DNA of 11,399 bases from an uncultured bacterium (GCA_903918125.1 CAIXDB010000006.1:1-11399); one strand, 5' to 3'. Counted from the first letter of the stretch, positions 1 through 5,452 are shown. Numbers and translations: made by a program. Notes: generated by a model from the letters alone, not told the origin.

Positions 1-70
1 CCATCACCCGTCACGCGAGCCTCGGCTTTCGGAGAATGAGGACGATAGGATGAGTTGGAGATGTAAACAG

Positions 71-676
71 ATGTCTACGAATCAGTTTTTTGATTTTCTA
101 CAGAAGTTTGATTTGTTAGTGATATCCGGCATGTGTGTCGCGGTCATTGTGATCGCGATCCAACGTGCGATGCAGTTTTTCACTCGCCGTTTGAGAATTC
201 AACGTGGCAGGAAAATGGTCACGGCTGCTATGAAGGCCGGCCCCATACTCTACTACAACCAAATCCGGTCCACTGAGGCAGTGTGTCTCGTCCGCGACTA
301 CAAGGTGATAGAAGTGTCGCGAGCAAACACACCGACGCACTCGTTCTGGGAACCGACCGGTGAACTTCGAGTACGTCCCACGTTCTTGTTCTGCGGTGCA
401 CCAGCACTTCAAACAAAAATGCACGTCCAGGCTTCGAAAGAAGAAGGTCATGCCATCGCTAACGACGTCATCCTTAAAATGACGGGTTACCGCGAAGGAC
501 AAGTCGACAAGACGAGTTGGAAAAAGACGGTGGAAATTCTCATCCAAAAGAATCCAAAACTCTTTGTTCCCTTCAGTCAGAAGCTCGAGCAGGAGGAAGC
601 CAAACGGCAAGCCGACTTCTACGGTGTCGCACCGTCACTCGCCGACGTTCGCAAGTACATTTTCAATAGCATTTAG
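71..676 (+). CDS. Unknown one-pass membrane protein
   Basis: I do not recognise this 201-aa protein. From the start at 71, residues about 14-31 form one hydrophobic segment, followed by several Arg (R32, R39, R40). By the positive-inside rule this predicts a short outer N-terminus and a cytoplasmic domain of about 165 residues. That domain is mixed alpha/beta in character, has no Cys-pair or nucleotide motif I can name, and ends in a charged helix. Two starts are possible: ATG 50, which adds seven residues behind a weak purine run, or ATG 71, preceded by GGAG at 57-60 with a 10-nt spacer. I prefer 71 because the residues added by the earlier start (MSWRCKQ) look untypical. The TAG stop is followed at once by TTCTTTC and a hairpin, a pattern shared with the next gene. 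Real coding is likely from the intact frame and SD; function is unknown. Confidence 0.72.
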   Translation: MSTNQFFDFLQKFDLLVISGMCVAVIVIAIQRAMQFFTRRLRIQRGRKMVTAAMKAGPILYYNQIRSTEAVCLVRDYKVIEVSRANTPTHSFWEPTGELRVRPTFLFCGAPALQTKMHVQASKEEGHAIANDVILKMTGYREGQVDKTSWKKTVEILIQKNPKLFVPFSQKLEQEEAKRQADFYGVAPSLADVRKYIFNSI

Positions 677-686
677 TTCTTTCATC

Positions 687-718
687 GGTCCAGCACTTTC
701 TTCGGAATTTGCTGGACC
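687..718 (+). repeat. Hairpin A of intergenic module 1
   Basis: A perfect 9-bp inverted repeat: GGTCCAGCA at 687-695 pairs with TGCTGGACC at 710-718. The 14-nt loop can itself form TTC/GAA around a TTCG tetraloop. It begins 10 nt after the TAG stop, directly after TTCTTTC (677-683), and is followed by CCTGATTTT. It could act as a weak intrinsic terminator or an mRNA 3'-end stabiliser. The same arrangement with different arm sequence follows the next gene. Confidence 0.75.
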
Positions 719-757
719 CCTGATTTTAATCCGCAAATTTTGTTGATTGAAATCAGG
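719..757 (+). repeat. Hairpin B of intergenic module 1
   Basis: The sequence at 719-731 (CCTGATTTTAATC) pairs with 745-757 (GATTGAAATCAGG) over 13 bp, including one G-U pair, around a 13-nt loop. It starts immediately after hairpin A. Its last bases run into GGAGTTCTTT (756-765), a block that recurs upstream of the gene at 1293. No clean U-run follows, so a role other than simple termination is possible. Confidence 0.7.
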
Positions 758-775
758 AGTTCTTTTGAAAAGGAA

Positions 776-781
776 AAGGAG
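776..781 (+). promoter_or_regulatory. Strong Shine-Dalgarno for gene at 788
   Basis: AAGGAG lies 6 nt before the ATG at 788 and fixes that start. SD sites this strong are found only in the left third of the window; the genes to the right essentially lack them. Confidence 0.8.
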
Positions 782-787
782 TAGTGC

Positions 788-1204
788 ATGACGCAAACAG
801 TGGTTTCGATTAAACGTGCTCCGTATAGTACCGGAGCGTCACGAGTTGCCTGGGTAGGATATGTGATCCTCGGCAACAATGTTTCATTCACTGCCTTGCA
901 ACCAAGTTGCCAGGGCTCGAGTATCAATTACGCCGAGGATATCATTCACTCAATCTGTCAGGTTGAAGGAATCGATAACCGACGCTTTACGTTCTTCGAT
1001 CTCCAGACGGGCACGATGTACGGCAGTAGCACTTATGGTCACACCCCTTGCAGTTTCCAGTACGACGAGATTATTTTCGGAGAGAATGGCCAAGTTCGCC
1101 AGTGGTTTCCGACCAAGTGTCCATCGGAAGTAGTTGAAATCTTCCGTGGCTACATCGGTCGCAACCCGACGCAAATTCGGTCAACCGGTGAGTTGTTCAA
1201 GTAG
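788..1204 (+). CDS. Unknown soluble protein (138 aa)
   Basis: I do not recognise the family. The 138-aa product has no signal peptide or membrane segment. Its N-terminal 40 residues look beta-rich (TVVSIKRA, WVGYVILG, NVSFTAL). They are followed by a helical stretch near residues 46-60 and a part rich in aromatic residues and glycine around 66-107. Four Cys (C41, C57, C88, C111) are spread out rather than arranged as CxxC pairs, so a zinc site cannot be claimed. The start is secured by AAGGAG six bases upstream. The TAG stop is followed by the same TTCTTTC-plus-hairpin arrangement as the preceding gene. It lies between two unknown genes of similar style, and nothing in the context gives a function. 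Confidence 0.72.
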   Translation: MTQTVVSIKRAPYSTGASRVAWVGYVILGNNVSFTALQPSCQGSSINYAEDIIHSICQVEGIDNRRFTFFDLQTGTMYGSSTYGHTPCSFQYDEIIFGENGQVRQWFPTKCPSEVVEIFRGYIGRNPTQIRSTGELFK

Positions 1205-1213
1205 TTCTTTCTC

Positions 1214-1233
1214 GGGCGACCGCGTCGTCGCCC
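1214..1233 (+). repeat. Hairpin A of intergenic module 2
   Basis: GGGCGAC (1214-1220) and GTCGCCC (1227-1233) form a perfect 7-bp GC-rich stem with a 6-nt loop. It begins 10 nt after the TAG stop, right after TTCTTTC, as in the previous spacer but with unrelated arm sequence. The structure is kept while the bases differ, which suggests that the fold is what matters. Confidence 0.75.
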
Positions 1234-1275
1234 CTGATTCTGAGTTCATCGAACGCATGGTGAACTGAGAGTTAG
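1234..1275 (+). repeat. Hairpin B of intergenic module 2
   Basis: The 15-nt arm at 1234-1248 (starting CTGATTCTGAG) pairs with 1261-1275 (TGAACTGAGAGTTAG), with one mismatch and two G-U pairs around a 12-nt loop. As in module 1 it directly follows hairpin A, opens with the shared CCCCTGATT block (1231-1239), and is followed by GGAGTTCTTT at 1280-1289. Confidence 0.68.
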
Positions 1276-1292
1276 AAGAGGAGTTCTTTACA

Positions 1293-1871
1293 ATGGAAGA
1301 AAAATTGCAATACGACGTAGAGCTCGCTTTGAAATTGCTCATGGCAAATGATGCTCGTGAGCATTTCACAGTTCAGTTCGGTGGCTTCGATAATTTTGCC
1401 GAAGTTTGGCAACATGTCGGAAGCAATCGAAAACAATTCGACCAACTTGCTGCCACGGCAGAAGAAGCTCGACTTGCATTTTTGAAAGTCGATGATAAAA
1501 GAGCAGTAATCGAGTACATGCGACTGAATGGTCAGGAAGCATCAGCCGTAAGGATTGCTCAAATTGCTGGCATCAAGTTCAGCTCAAAAACTGAAGTCGT
1601 TACTCGAGGTGCTCGAAGCATCATGACGTTGAGACCGGATCAGTTTCCAAGTTGTTGGCAAACCACAACGTTTTCCGACGGACGACGAACTGCAGAATTA
1701 AAAGTTCGTCGTTGGGGAACCAAGTTGTTCCATGTGGCGTGGAAATCTGGAGATCTTGTTATGACAGATAAGGGTCAAATAAGTAACCCGATATACGCTA
1801 GTCTGAATGTCGTTGGCTTTACCGGATCAGTGGAACAACTGCTCCACGAACGAGTCTTCTTCAAAGAATAA
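1293..1871 (+). CDS. Unknown soluble protein (192 aa)
   Basis: I do not recognise this 192-aa protein. The first ~85 residues look helical and charged (VELALKLLMAN, AATAEEARLAFLKV, RAVIEYMRLNG). The remainder looks beta-rich with many Arg, Lys, Trp and Phe residues (TEVVTRGARSIMTL, RTAELKVRRWGTKLFHVAW). There is a single Cys, no signal peptide and no membrane segment. A helical N-terminal part followed by a basic beta domain could suit protein or nucleic-acid binding, but that is a guess. The start is fixed by GAGGAG at 1278-1283 with a 9-nt spacer. The gene ends in TAA, and a strong intrinsic terminator follows 16 nt later, which would close the transcript containing the first three genes. 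Confidence 0.73.
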   Translation: MEEKLQYDVELALKLLMANDAREHFTVQFGGFDNFAEVWQHVGSNRKQFDQLAATAEEARLAFLKVDDKRAVIEYMRLNGQEASAVRIAQIAGIKFSSKTEVVTRGARSIMTLRPDQFPSCWQTTTFSDGRRTAELKVRRWGTKLFHVAWKSGDLVMTDKGQISNPIYASLNVVGFTGSVEQLLHERVFFKE

Positions 1872-1887
1872 TCAGACAATTCAATAG

Positions 1888-1940
1888 CCGCTTCGCTTGA
1901 GATCGCTTCATTGCAGTCTCGGGTGAGGCGGTTTCTTTTT
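1888..1940 (+). terminator. Strong intrinsic terminator after gene at 1293
   Basis: A 15-bp stem is formed by 1888-1902 (CCGCTTCGCTTGAGA) and 1917-1931 (TCTCGGGTGAGGCGG). Every position pairs, with four G-U pairs, around a 14-nt loop. TTTCTTTTT follows at 1932-1940. This is a classic rho-independent terminator for the plus strand. Confidence 0.85.
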
Positions 1941-1957
1941 ATACCAAACAAGTTCTC

Positions 1958-1987
1958 ACGTCCTGTGGCGTGCGGAGCTCAGGACGT
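1958..1987 (+). repeat. Hairpin upstream of zinc-ribbon gene
   Basis: ACGTCCTG (1958-1965) and CAGGACGT (1980-1987) form a perfect 8-bp stem with a 14-nt loop. It is preceded by AAGTTCTC, resembling the TAGTTCTTTC that precedes hairpin A in the two earlier spacers. An AT-rich stretch with a T7 run (1988-2020) lies between it and the next gene. It could be a second terminator or a 5'-leader structure; the sequence does not decide. Confidence 0.55.
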
Positions 1988-2063
1988 ACTTCGATAGTAT
2001 TTAGTATTTTTTTCAAAAACACGTATCATGTGGGTAGATGTAAATTTTACGAAAGGCGACGTG

Positions 2064-2381
2064 ATGACACCACTTAAGTTCAAGGTTCACTGTCCCAGAT
2101 GTGAAATAAGAGTTGCTATCAATGACTTTTATGTTGTGGCAAACGGGGATGTGATTTTCGATCTGGTATGCCCTTCCTGTCATAATGGTTTGATTTTCAA
2201 AACAACCTTTGTTGACCTTCTTCGCGCCGCGTTTTCGGCGGATACTGAAACGGAAGAAGTTGAATCAAGTCCATTGCCTGAAGATGAGAAACCGTACGAC
2301 GATGCAGTGTTTCTCAAAGCTGCAGGTATTTCCATCCCCAGTGAGCAGTTGTTACTTCCCGCACCGGAGAATATCGAATGA
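2064..2381 (+). CDS. Small zinc-ribbon protein
   Basis: A 105-aa protein whose first 55 residues carry two CxxC pairs, C10-P-R-C13 and C36-P-S-C39, on either side of a beta-rich segment. This is the layout of a zinc ribbon that would bind one Zn ion. The C-terminal half is acidic and low in complexity (TETEEVESSPLPEDEKP, residues 61-77) and probably unstructured, ending in a short hydrophobic tail. Such proteins often bind nucleic acid or act as adaptors, but no specific family is recognised. I choose ATG 2064, preceded by AAAGG at 2052-2056 with a 7-nt spacer. The longer alternative from ATG 2028 has no SD and adds 12 residues without clear structure. It has its own downstream terminator and lies after another, so it is probably transcribed alone. 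Confidence 0.7.
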   Translation: MTPLKFKVHCPRCEIRVAINDFYVVANGDVIFDLVCPSCHNGLIFKTTFVDLLRAAFSADTETEEVESSPLPEDEKPYDDAVFLKAAGISIPSEQLLLPAPENIE

Positions 2382-2447
2382 GCACTCGTCTGAGCCGAAG
2401 CGGGGCTCGATGCAAATCAGTGCAACATAATAGGACGCAATAACCCG

Positions 2448-2483
2448 ACAGGGAGTCACCACGACTCCCTGTTTTCTATTTTT
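2448..2483 (+). terminator. Strong intrinsic terminator after zinc-ribbon gene
   Basis: ACAGGGAGTC (2448-2457) and GACTCCCTGT (2463-2472) form a perfect 10-bp stem with a 5-nt loop (ACCAC). TTTCTATTTTT follows. The 66 bases between the stop codon and this hairpin contain only a weak 5-bp stem (GAGCC/GGCTC, 2392-2408). Confidence 0.88.
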
Positions 2484-2517
2484 CGAAAAAGGGTGTAGAG
2501 TGACGGGTGGAGTGCAC

Positions 2518-2793
2518 ATGACGAGAAAAAATATGGTGTTGTTGGTTGCGCTGGTTGCGGTTTCGACCCTCGGTGCCGAAGACCGAAAAAGTTTTGTTGT
2601 GGAAAGAGACAAGGCGCCGACCATCTCTTCCCTCTCGGCGAAAAGTTTTTCGCCGGTCAACAGTAGCCGGTGGTGGACACCGACTGTCGAAAAACCGCGA
2701 GAAAAGATAAATCACTTGTTCGGATTTTCTTTCCTCAAACAGAGAGACGGCAAGTTTTATGTTTGGGTCAATAAGAAACGCAATCGTCATTAA
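2518..2793 (+). CDS. Small secreted or lipid-anchored-free exported protein
   Basis: A 91-aa protein starting with a typical Sec signal peptide: basic MTRKN, a hydrophobic core at residues 6-17, and a probable cleavage after A20 (TLGA|ED). There is no lipobox Cys, so a free or cell-wall-associated product is expected. The mature part of about 70 residues is basic, has a Trp pair (W52-W53) and a second aromatic patch (FGFSFLKQRDGKFYVWV, 68-84), and has no Cys. I do not recognise the family. ATG 2518 is chosen over the in-frame GTG at 2500 because GGAG (2509-2512) sits 5 nt upstream and the signal peptide then starts correctly. The gene is flanked by terminators at 2448-2483 and 2797-2826, so it is a one-gene transcription unit. 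Confidence 0.7.
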   Translation: MTRKNMVLLVALVAVSTLGAEDRKSFVVERDKAPTISSLSAKSFSPVNSSRWWTPTVEKPREKINHLFGFSFLKQRDGKFYVWVNKKRNRH

Positions 2794-2796
2794 TAT

Positions 2797-2826
2797 CCGC
2801 CACGGGAAGTTTTCCGTGGCGGTTTT
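2797..2826 (+). terminator. Intrinsic terminator between convergent genes
   Basis: CCGCCACGG (2797-2805) and CCGTGGCGG (2814-2822) form a perfect 9-bp stem with an 8-nt loop and TTTT at 2823-2826. It serves the plus-strand secreted-protein gene. The T-run overlaps the last bases of the convergent lexA gene. In the lexA direction the same hairpin is followed by ATATTAATG rather than a U-run, so it would be weaker there. Confidence 0.85.
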
Positions 2827-3391
2827 AATATTTGCGTATCACCGCCTTTACGACCGCTGCGATTCTCAAGTTGTGTTCTGGGTAAATCGGCTTGTATTTT
2901 TTATTCGCCGGCTCGAGCCAGACTTTGTTGCCCTGCACGCGAAAATATTTCATAGTGAATTCCTCATCCACCTCGGCGATGACTATCTGCCCGTCTTTGG
3001 CTTTGTCAGTTTTCTCCACGATAACCATGTCGCCCTCCTCTATGTGTGCGTCAATCATCGAGTCGCCGTCGACCTGCAATATATACGTCACTTCTTTCTT
3101 GCGGATTAAAAAATCGTCGAGGGACATGGTGTCTTGCATCTCTTCCTCCGCCGGTGCCGGGAAGCCCGCTTTGACCAAACCGAGCACGGACACTTCGCCA
3201 AAAGACTTCGACGGTAGTATGCGACCGAGATGGTCCTTTGTAACCAGTCCGGCGTCCATGAGTTTCTCCACGAGCCGGTACACCGCGTTTTTGGATTTGA
3301 AACCAAACAGCGTCATCATTTCCGAGTATGACGGCATGCGTTTTTTGGCGTGATAAAAAGACTCTATTTTTTGTTTGTAGTCGTTGTTCAT
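2825..3391 (-). CDS. lexA: LexA-type SOS repressor
   Basis: A 188-aa self-cleaving transcriptional repressor. The N-terminal ~60 residues are a LexA-like winged helix-turn-helix (PSYSEMMTLFGFKSKNAVYRLVEKL, 20-44). The C-terminal part is an S24 peptidase fold. The expected active elements are visible: scissile A75-G76 in VKAGFP, nucleophile S111 in GDSM, and general base K148 in FTMKYF. By family knowledge it represses DNA-damage genes until RecA on single-stranded DNA triggers autocleavage. It follows a 67-aa gene with an ATGA overlap, so translation is probably coupled; no SD is visible before its ATG. The shared promoter carries a Gram-positive-type SOS box, implying autoregulation. Length and motifs are normal, and I see no defects. 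Confidence 0.93.
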   Translation of the reverse strand: MNNDYKQKIESFYHAKKRMPSYSEMMTLFGFKSKNAVYRLVEKLMDAGLVTKDHLGRILPSKSFGEVSVLGLVKAGFPAPAEEEMQDTMSLDDFLIRKKEVTYILQVDGDSMIDAHIEEGDMVIVEKTDKAKDGQIVIAEVDEEFTMKYFRVQGNKVWLEPANKKYKPIYPEHNLRIAAVVKAVIRKY

Positions 3392-3591
3392 GACTTGAAA
3401 AATGGCGAAATAATTTTCGACATGAATCTGTTCAGCTTTTTGCGCTTCAGTTTTCGCGCTTGATCCAAAAGCATCTTGTGTCGGCGAGCCTCACTCGCAT
3501 AACTCTCCCCGTAGACGATTTTCAAGTCGATTTTCTCATTCAACTTTCGCAGCTCCTGGTCAATGGCAAACGCGTATTGTATTTGTGTCAT
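3388..3591 (-). CDS. Small basic protein, first gene of lexA operon
   Basis: A 67-aa, strongly basic, probably helical protein (K/R cluster at residues 46-53, RKLKRKK) with no Cys, signal peptide or membrane segment. I do not recognise a family. Its stop overlaps the lexA start as ATGA, so the two are co-transcribed and probably translationally coupled. Coding status rests on this overlap and on its place directly behind the SOS-controlled promoter. No SD is seen before ATG 3591. The position suggests a DNA-damage-induced partner, for example a regulator or a nucleic-acid-binding helper, but that is inference. The alternative is that it mainly serves as a translated leader for lexA. Confidence 0.65.
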   Translation of the reverse strand: MTQIQYAFAIDQELRKLNEKIDLKIVYGESYASEARRHKMLLDQARKLKRKKLNRFMSKIISPFFKS

Positions 3592-3622
3592 GTGTTGTGC
3601 GGTTAGCTTGTAATATGGTGCG

Positions 3623-3636
3623 TGAACGAACGTTCA
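3623..3636 (-). promoter_or_regulatory. LexA operator (SOS box)
   Basis: TGAACGAACGTTCA contains GAAC-N4-GTTC, the core of the SOS box recognised by Gram-positive-type LexA proteins. It lies immediately downstream of the -10 of the lexA-operon promoter, covering the predicted transcription start at about 3637, where bound LexA would block initiation. Its presence upstream of the lexA operon fits the usual autoregulation. Confidence 0.85.
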
Positions 3637-3643
3637 CAAGTAC

Positions 3644-3672
3644 ATAATATCCCTCCAGTTATCCACAGTCAA
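3644..3672 (-). promoter_or_regulatory. Promoter of the lexA operon
   Basis: Read on the minus strand, TTGACT (3672-3667) and TATTAT (3649-3644) are separated by exactly 17 nt. This is a near-consensus housekeeping promoter. The predicted start near 3637 leaves a leader of about 45 nt before ATG 3591. The SOS box follows directly. Confidence 0.82.
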
Positions 3673-3685
3673 CCGTTTTTTCACA
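3659..3685 (+). promoter_or_regulatory. Two DnaA-box matches at lexA promoter
   Basis: TTATCCACA at 3659-3667 is a perfect consensus DnaA box, and TTTTTCACA at 3677-3685 fits the looser TTWTNCACA pattern in the same orientation 18 bp away. A third near-match lies on the other strand at 3706-3714 (TGTGTATAT). The first box lies between the -35 and -10 of the lexA promoter and touches the -35. Function is inferred from the motif alone. Confidence 0.45.
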
Positions 3686-3743
3686 ACGGAACACAGAAAA
3701 AATTGTGTGTATATTACGAAACTGTATTTCAGTTAAAAAAGTA

Positions 3744-3774
3744 TTGCAACATGGCGGTACACTTGTGATATACT
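3744..3774 (+). promoter_or_regulatory. Candidate promoter of isc-ferredoxin operon
   Basis: TATACT (3769-3774) preceded by TG at 3766-3767 makes an extended -10, with TTGCAA (3744-3749) as a possible -35 at a long 19-nt spacing. Transcription would start near 3781, about 20 nt before ATG 3803, giving a short leader without an SD. There is no SOS box on this side. No IscR-like site was recognised. Confidence 0.55.
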
Positions 3775-3802
3775 ACGTATATTATTTGCTAATTATAAAA
3801 AA

Positions 3803-4150
3803 ATGAACGAAAACAATATGCAGGGTTCGGGTCAGAATGTGTGCGGTCAGGGGCATTGCGGATGCGGTAACGGCATGGGTTGCGGCTGTCACGGCGGTCG
3901 ACATATGAAGTACTGTTTGCTGCGATGGGTGCTCGGTATTCTCATTATTACATTTGTGTTCTGGATGGGTATGAAAATCGGCGAGTTCAAGGGTGAGTTT
4001 GAAGGCGGATATGGCATGCATGGTCAGCGCGGGATGATGATTCAGTACGGCGGCGCTCCGGACATGATGTATCGCACAGGCGCGGGAGTGAGCGGTGCAA
4101 CAGGTGTGACAGTCACGCCGGCGGTTCCTGCTCAGCCGACGACGAAGTAA
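3803..4150 (+). CDS. Cys/Gly-rich one-pass membrane protein
   Basis: A 115-aa protein with three parts. Residues 14-34 are a Cys/His/Gly cluster (C14, H18, C19, C21, C27, C29, H30, H34) resembling a metal-binding segment. Residues 39-57 form one membrane helix with W and F at its edges. The rest is Gly/Met-rich (M72, M78, M79, M88, M89) with a Pro/Thr tail. R41 and K36 before the helix, and K58 and K63 after it, leave topology undecided. I associate this architecture with short uncharacterised proteins of Patescibacteria, but the function is unknown. It is the first gene of the operon, with only 3 nt before iscS, so a role in handling iron or another thiophilic metal for cluster assembly is a reasonable guess. 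No SD is present. Confidence 0.75.
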   Translation: MNENNMQGSGQNVCGQGHCGCGNGMGCGCHGGRHMKYCLLRWVLGILIITFVFWMGMKIGEFKGEFEGGYGMHGQRGMMIQYGGAPDMMYRTGAGVSGATGVTVTPAVPAQPTTK

Positions 4151-4153
4151 GTT

Positions 4154-5452
4154 ATGTCCAAACAAATACATTATTTTGATTACGCTTCAACAACACCGCT
4201 GGATCCAGCGGTGTTTGAGGCGATGAGTCCATACTTCGGCGAAAAGTTTGGCAATCCGGCAAATTTGTACGAGCTCGGACGCGAAGCCGGTGATGCGGTG
4301 CGGAAAGCGACAGCGGACATTGCAGAGGTGCTTGGTTGTCGTCTCGACGAGTTTGTGTACGTTGGCTCCGCAACCGAGGCGGACAACCTTGCAATTCTCG
4401 GCACGGCGCGGGCGAATGCTTTTCCAGTGTCAAGGACAGTCCTTGACACTCAGCATCGTGGGCGAGTGATTGTGTCGAGTGTCGAGCATAAGGGAATTTT
4501 GGCGTTGTCGGATGTTCTACGCGCGGAAGGTTTTGACGTGGTTGAGTTGCCGGTCGGGCACGACGGTTTGGTGCGCGTTGCCGATGTTGCCGGTGCTTTG
4601 ACACCGGACACGATTTTGGTTTCAGTCACGTCCGCCGACAGTGAAACTGGTACCGTCCAGCCGATTGCCGAAATTGCCGAGGTTATTAAAAAATTCCGCA
4701 AAAAAAACAACAGCTCGCTTCCTTACTTTCACACCGATGCAAGTCAAGCTGCGGCGTATCGTGATGTGAATGTCGACCGACTCGGTGTGGATATGATGAC
4801 TCTCTCGGCGCACAAATTGTACGGACCGAAAGGTATCGGCGGGTTGTATGTTCGGCGCGGCGTGCGAGTCAATCCGATACTGTACGGTGGCGGGCAAAAC
4901 CGTTTGCGTAGTGGGACGGAAAATGTGCCGGGTATTGTCGGGTTCGGCGAGGCAATGCGACTGAACGCGGTGACGAAAAAGAAATCCGGGGCGCGTGTCA
5001 AAAAATTGCGCGACCGGCTCGAGCGCGGGATTTTCAAATTGATTCCAAAAGTTGTCTTGAACGGTCATGTCACGAAACGTTTGCCAAACTTTCTGAACGT
5101 ATCAATTCTCGACGTCGAGGGCGAGTCGATGCTTTTGTTTCTGGACGAGTACGGTATACTTGTCGGAACCGGCTCGGCCTGCAACTCGCAAAGTCTCGAG
5201 CCGTCGTATGTCTTGTCCGCGCTTGGCAATCCGTACGAATACATTCACGGCAGTATTCGTTTTACGCTCGGGCACGGCACGACCGAACGCGATGTGGACT
5301 ATGTGTTGAAACATTTGCCGGTGATTGTGAAAAAGTTACGCGCCGTGTCCCCGCTCAACTTGTCGCTCGGTCAAAAAGAAAAAATGTCTGACCCGCGCGC
5401 GTTTGTCGGCGGACAAACCCCACATTTTCTGCGAAAGAAATTAAAAAAATAA
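4154..5452 (+). CDS. iscS: Cysteine desulfurase (IscS/NifS type)
   Basis: A PLP enzyme of 432 aa that removes sulfur from cysteine, giving alanine and a protein persulfide for Fe-S assembly. Visible active-site parts are H112 (VEHKGI), D195 and Q198 (HTDASQ), the PLP lysine K221 (SAHKLYG), RSGTEN (252-257), and the persulfide Cys C343 in a long loop (SACNSQSLEPS), as in IscS-type enzymes. Two oddities stand out. The usual NNE ahead of GT is here D162-S163-E164. Residues 92-99 (VSRTVLDT) are encoded by a perfect palindrome and look like an insertion in the loop before the beta-strand leading to H112. The protein also has a basic ~30-residue C-terminal extension compared with IscS of about 400 aa. 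It sits 3 nt after the Cys-rich membrane protein, and its TAA directly abuts the iscU ATG. Confidence 0.93.
   Translation: MSKQIHYFDYASTTPLDPAVFEAMSPYFGEKFGNPANLYELGREAGDAVRKATADIAEVLGCRLDEFVYVGSATEADNLAILGTARANAFPVSRTVLDTQHRGRVIVSSVEHKGILALSDVLRAEGFDVVELPVGHDGLVRVADVAGALTPDTILVSVTSADSETGTVQPIAEIAEVIKKFRKKNNSSLPYFHTDASQAAAYRDVNVDRLGVDMMTLSAHKLYGPKGIGGLYVRRGVRVNPILYGGGQNRLRSGTENVPGIVGFGEAMRLNAVTKKKSGARVKKLRDRLERGIFKLIPKVVLNGHVTKRLPNFLNVSILDVEGESMLLFLDEYGILVGTGSACNSQSLEPSYVLSALGNPYEYIHGSIRFTLGHGTTERDVDYVLKHLPVIVKKLRAVSPLNLSLGQKEKMSDPRAFVGGQTPHFLRKKLKK
4426..4450 (+). repeat. In-frame palindromic element copy 1 (in iscS)
   Basis: A perfect inverted repeat: 12-nt arm AGTGTCAAGGAC (4426-4437), single A at 4438, and the reverse-complement arm at 4439-4450. 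The 23-bp core (4427-4449) matches an element in the acyl-CoA synthetase gene at 20 of 23 positions and another there at 18 of 23, all read in the coding direction. It encodes V92-T99 (VSRTVLDT) of IscS. Confidence 0.9.

Noticed and set aside
677..1292. Integron attC sites between the left genes (small unknown ORFs separated by fold-back sequences).
   Set aside because: I see no paired RYYYAAC/GTTRRRY core sites at the ends of the fold-backs and no integrase in view. A cassette-like idea is kept only as one option for the spacer module.
3592..3802. Replication origin, from the DnaA boxes and AT-rich sequence.
   Set aside because: Only two good boxes are present, no dnaA or dnaN is nearby, and the boxes coincide with a promoter. 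A regulatory role is simpler.
4995..5001. Possible extra copy of the palindromic element (GTGTCAA), also at 10130-10136.
   Set aside because: Only the 7-nt half matches. There is no second arm at the right distance, so these are chance matches.
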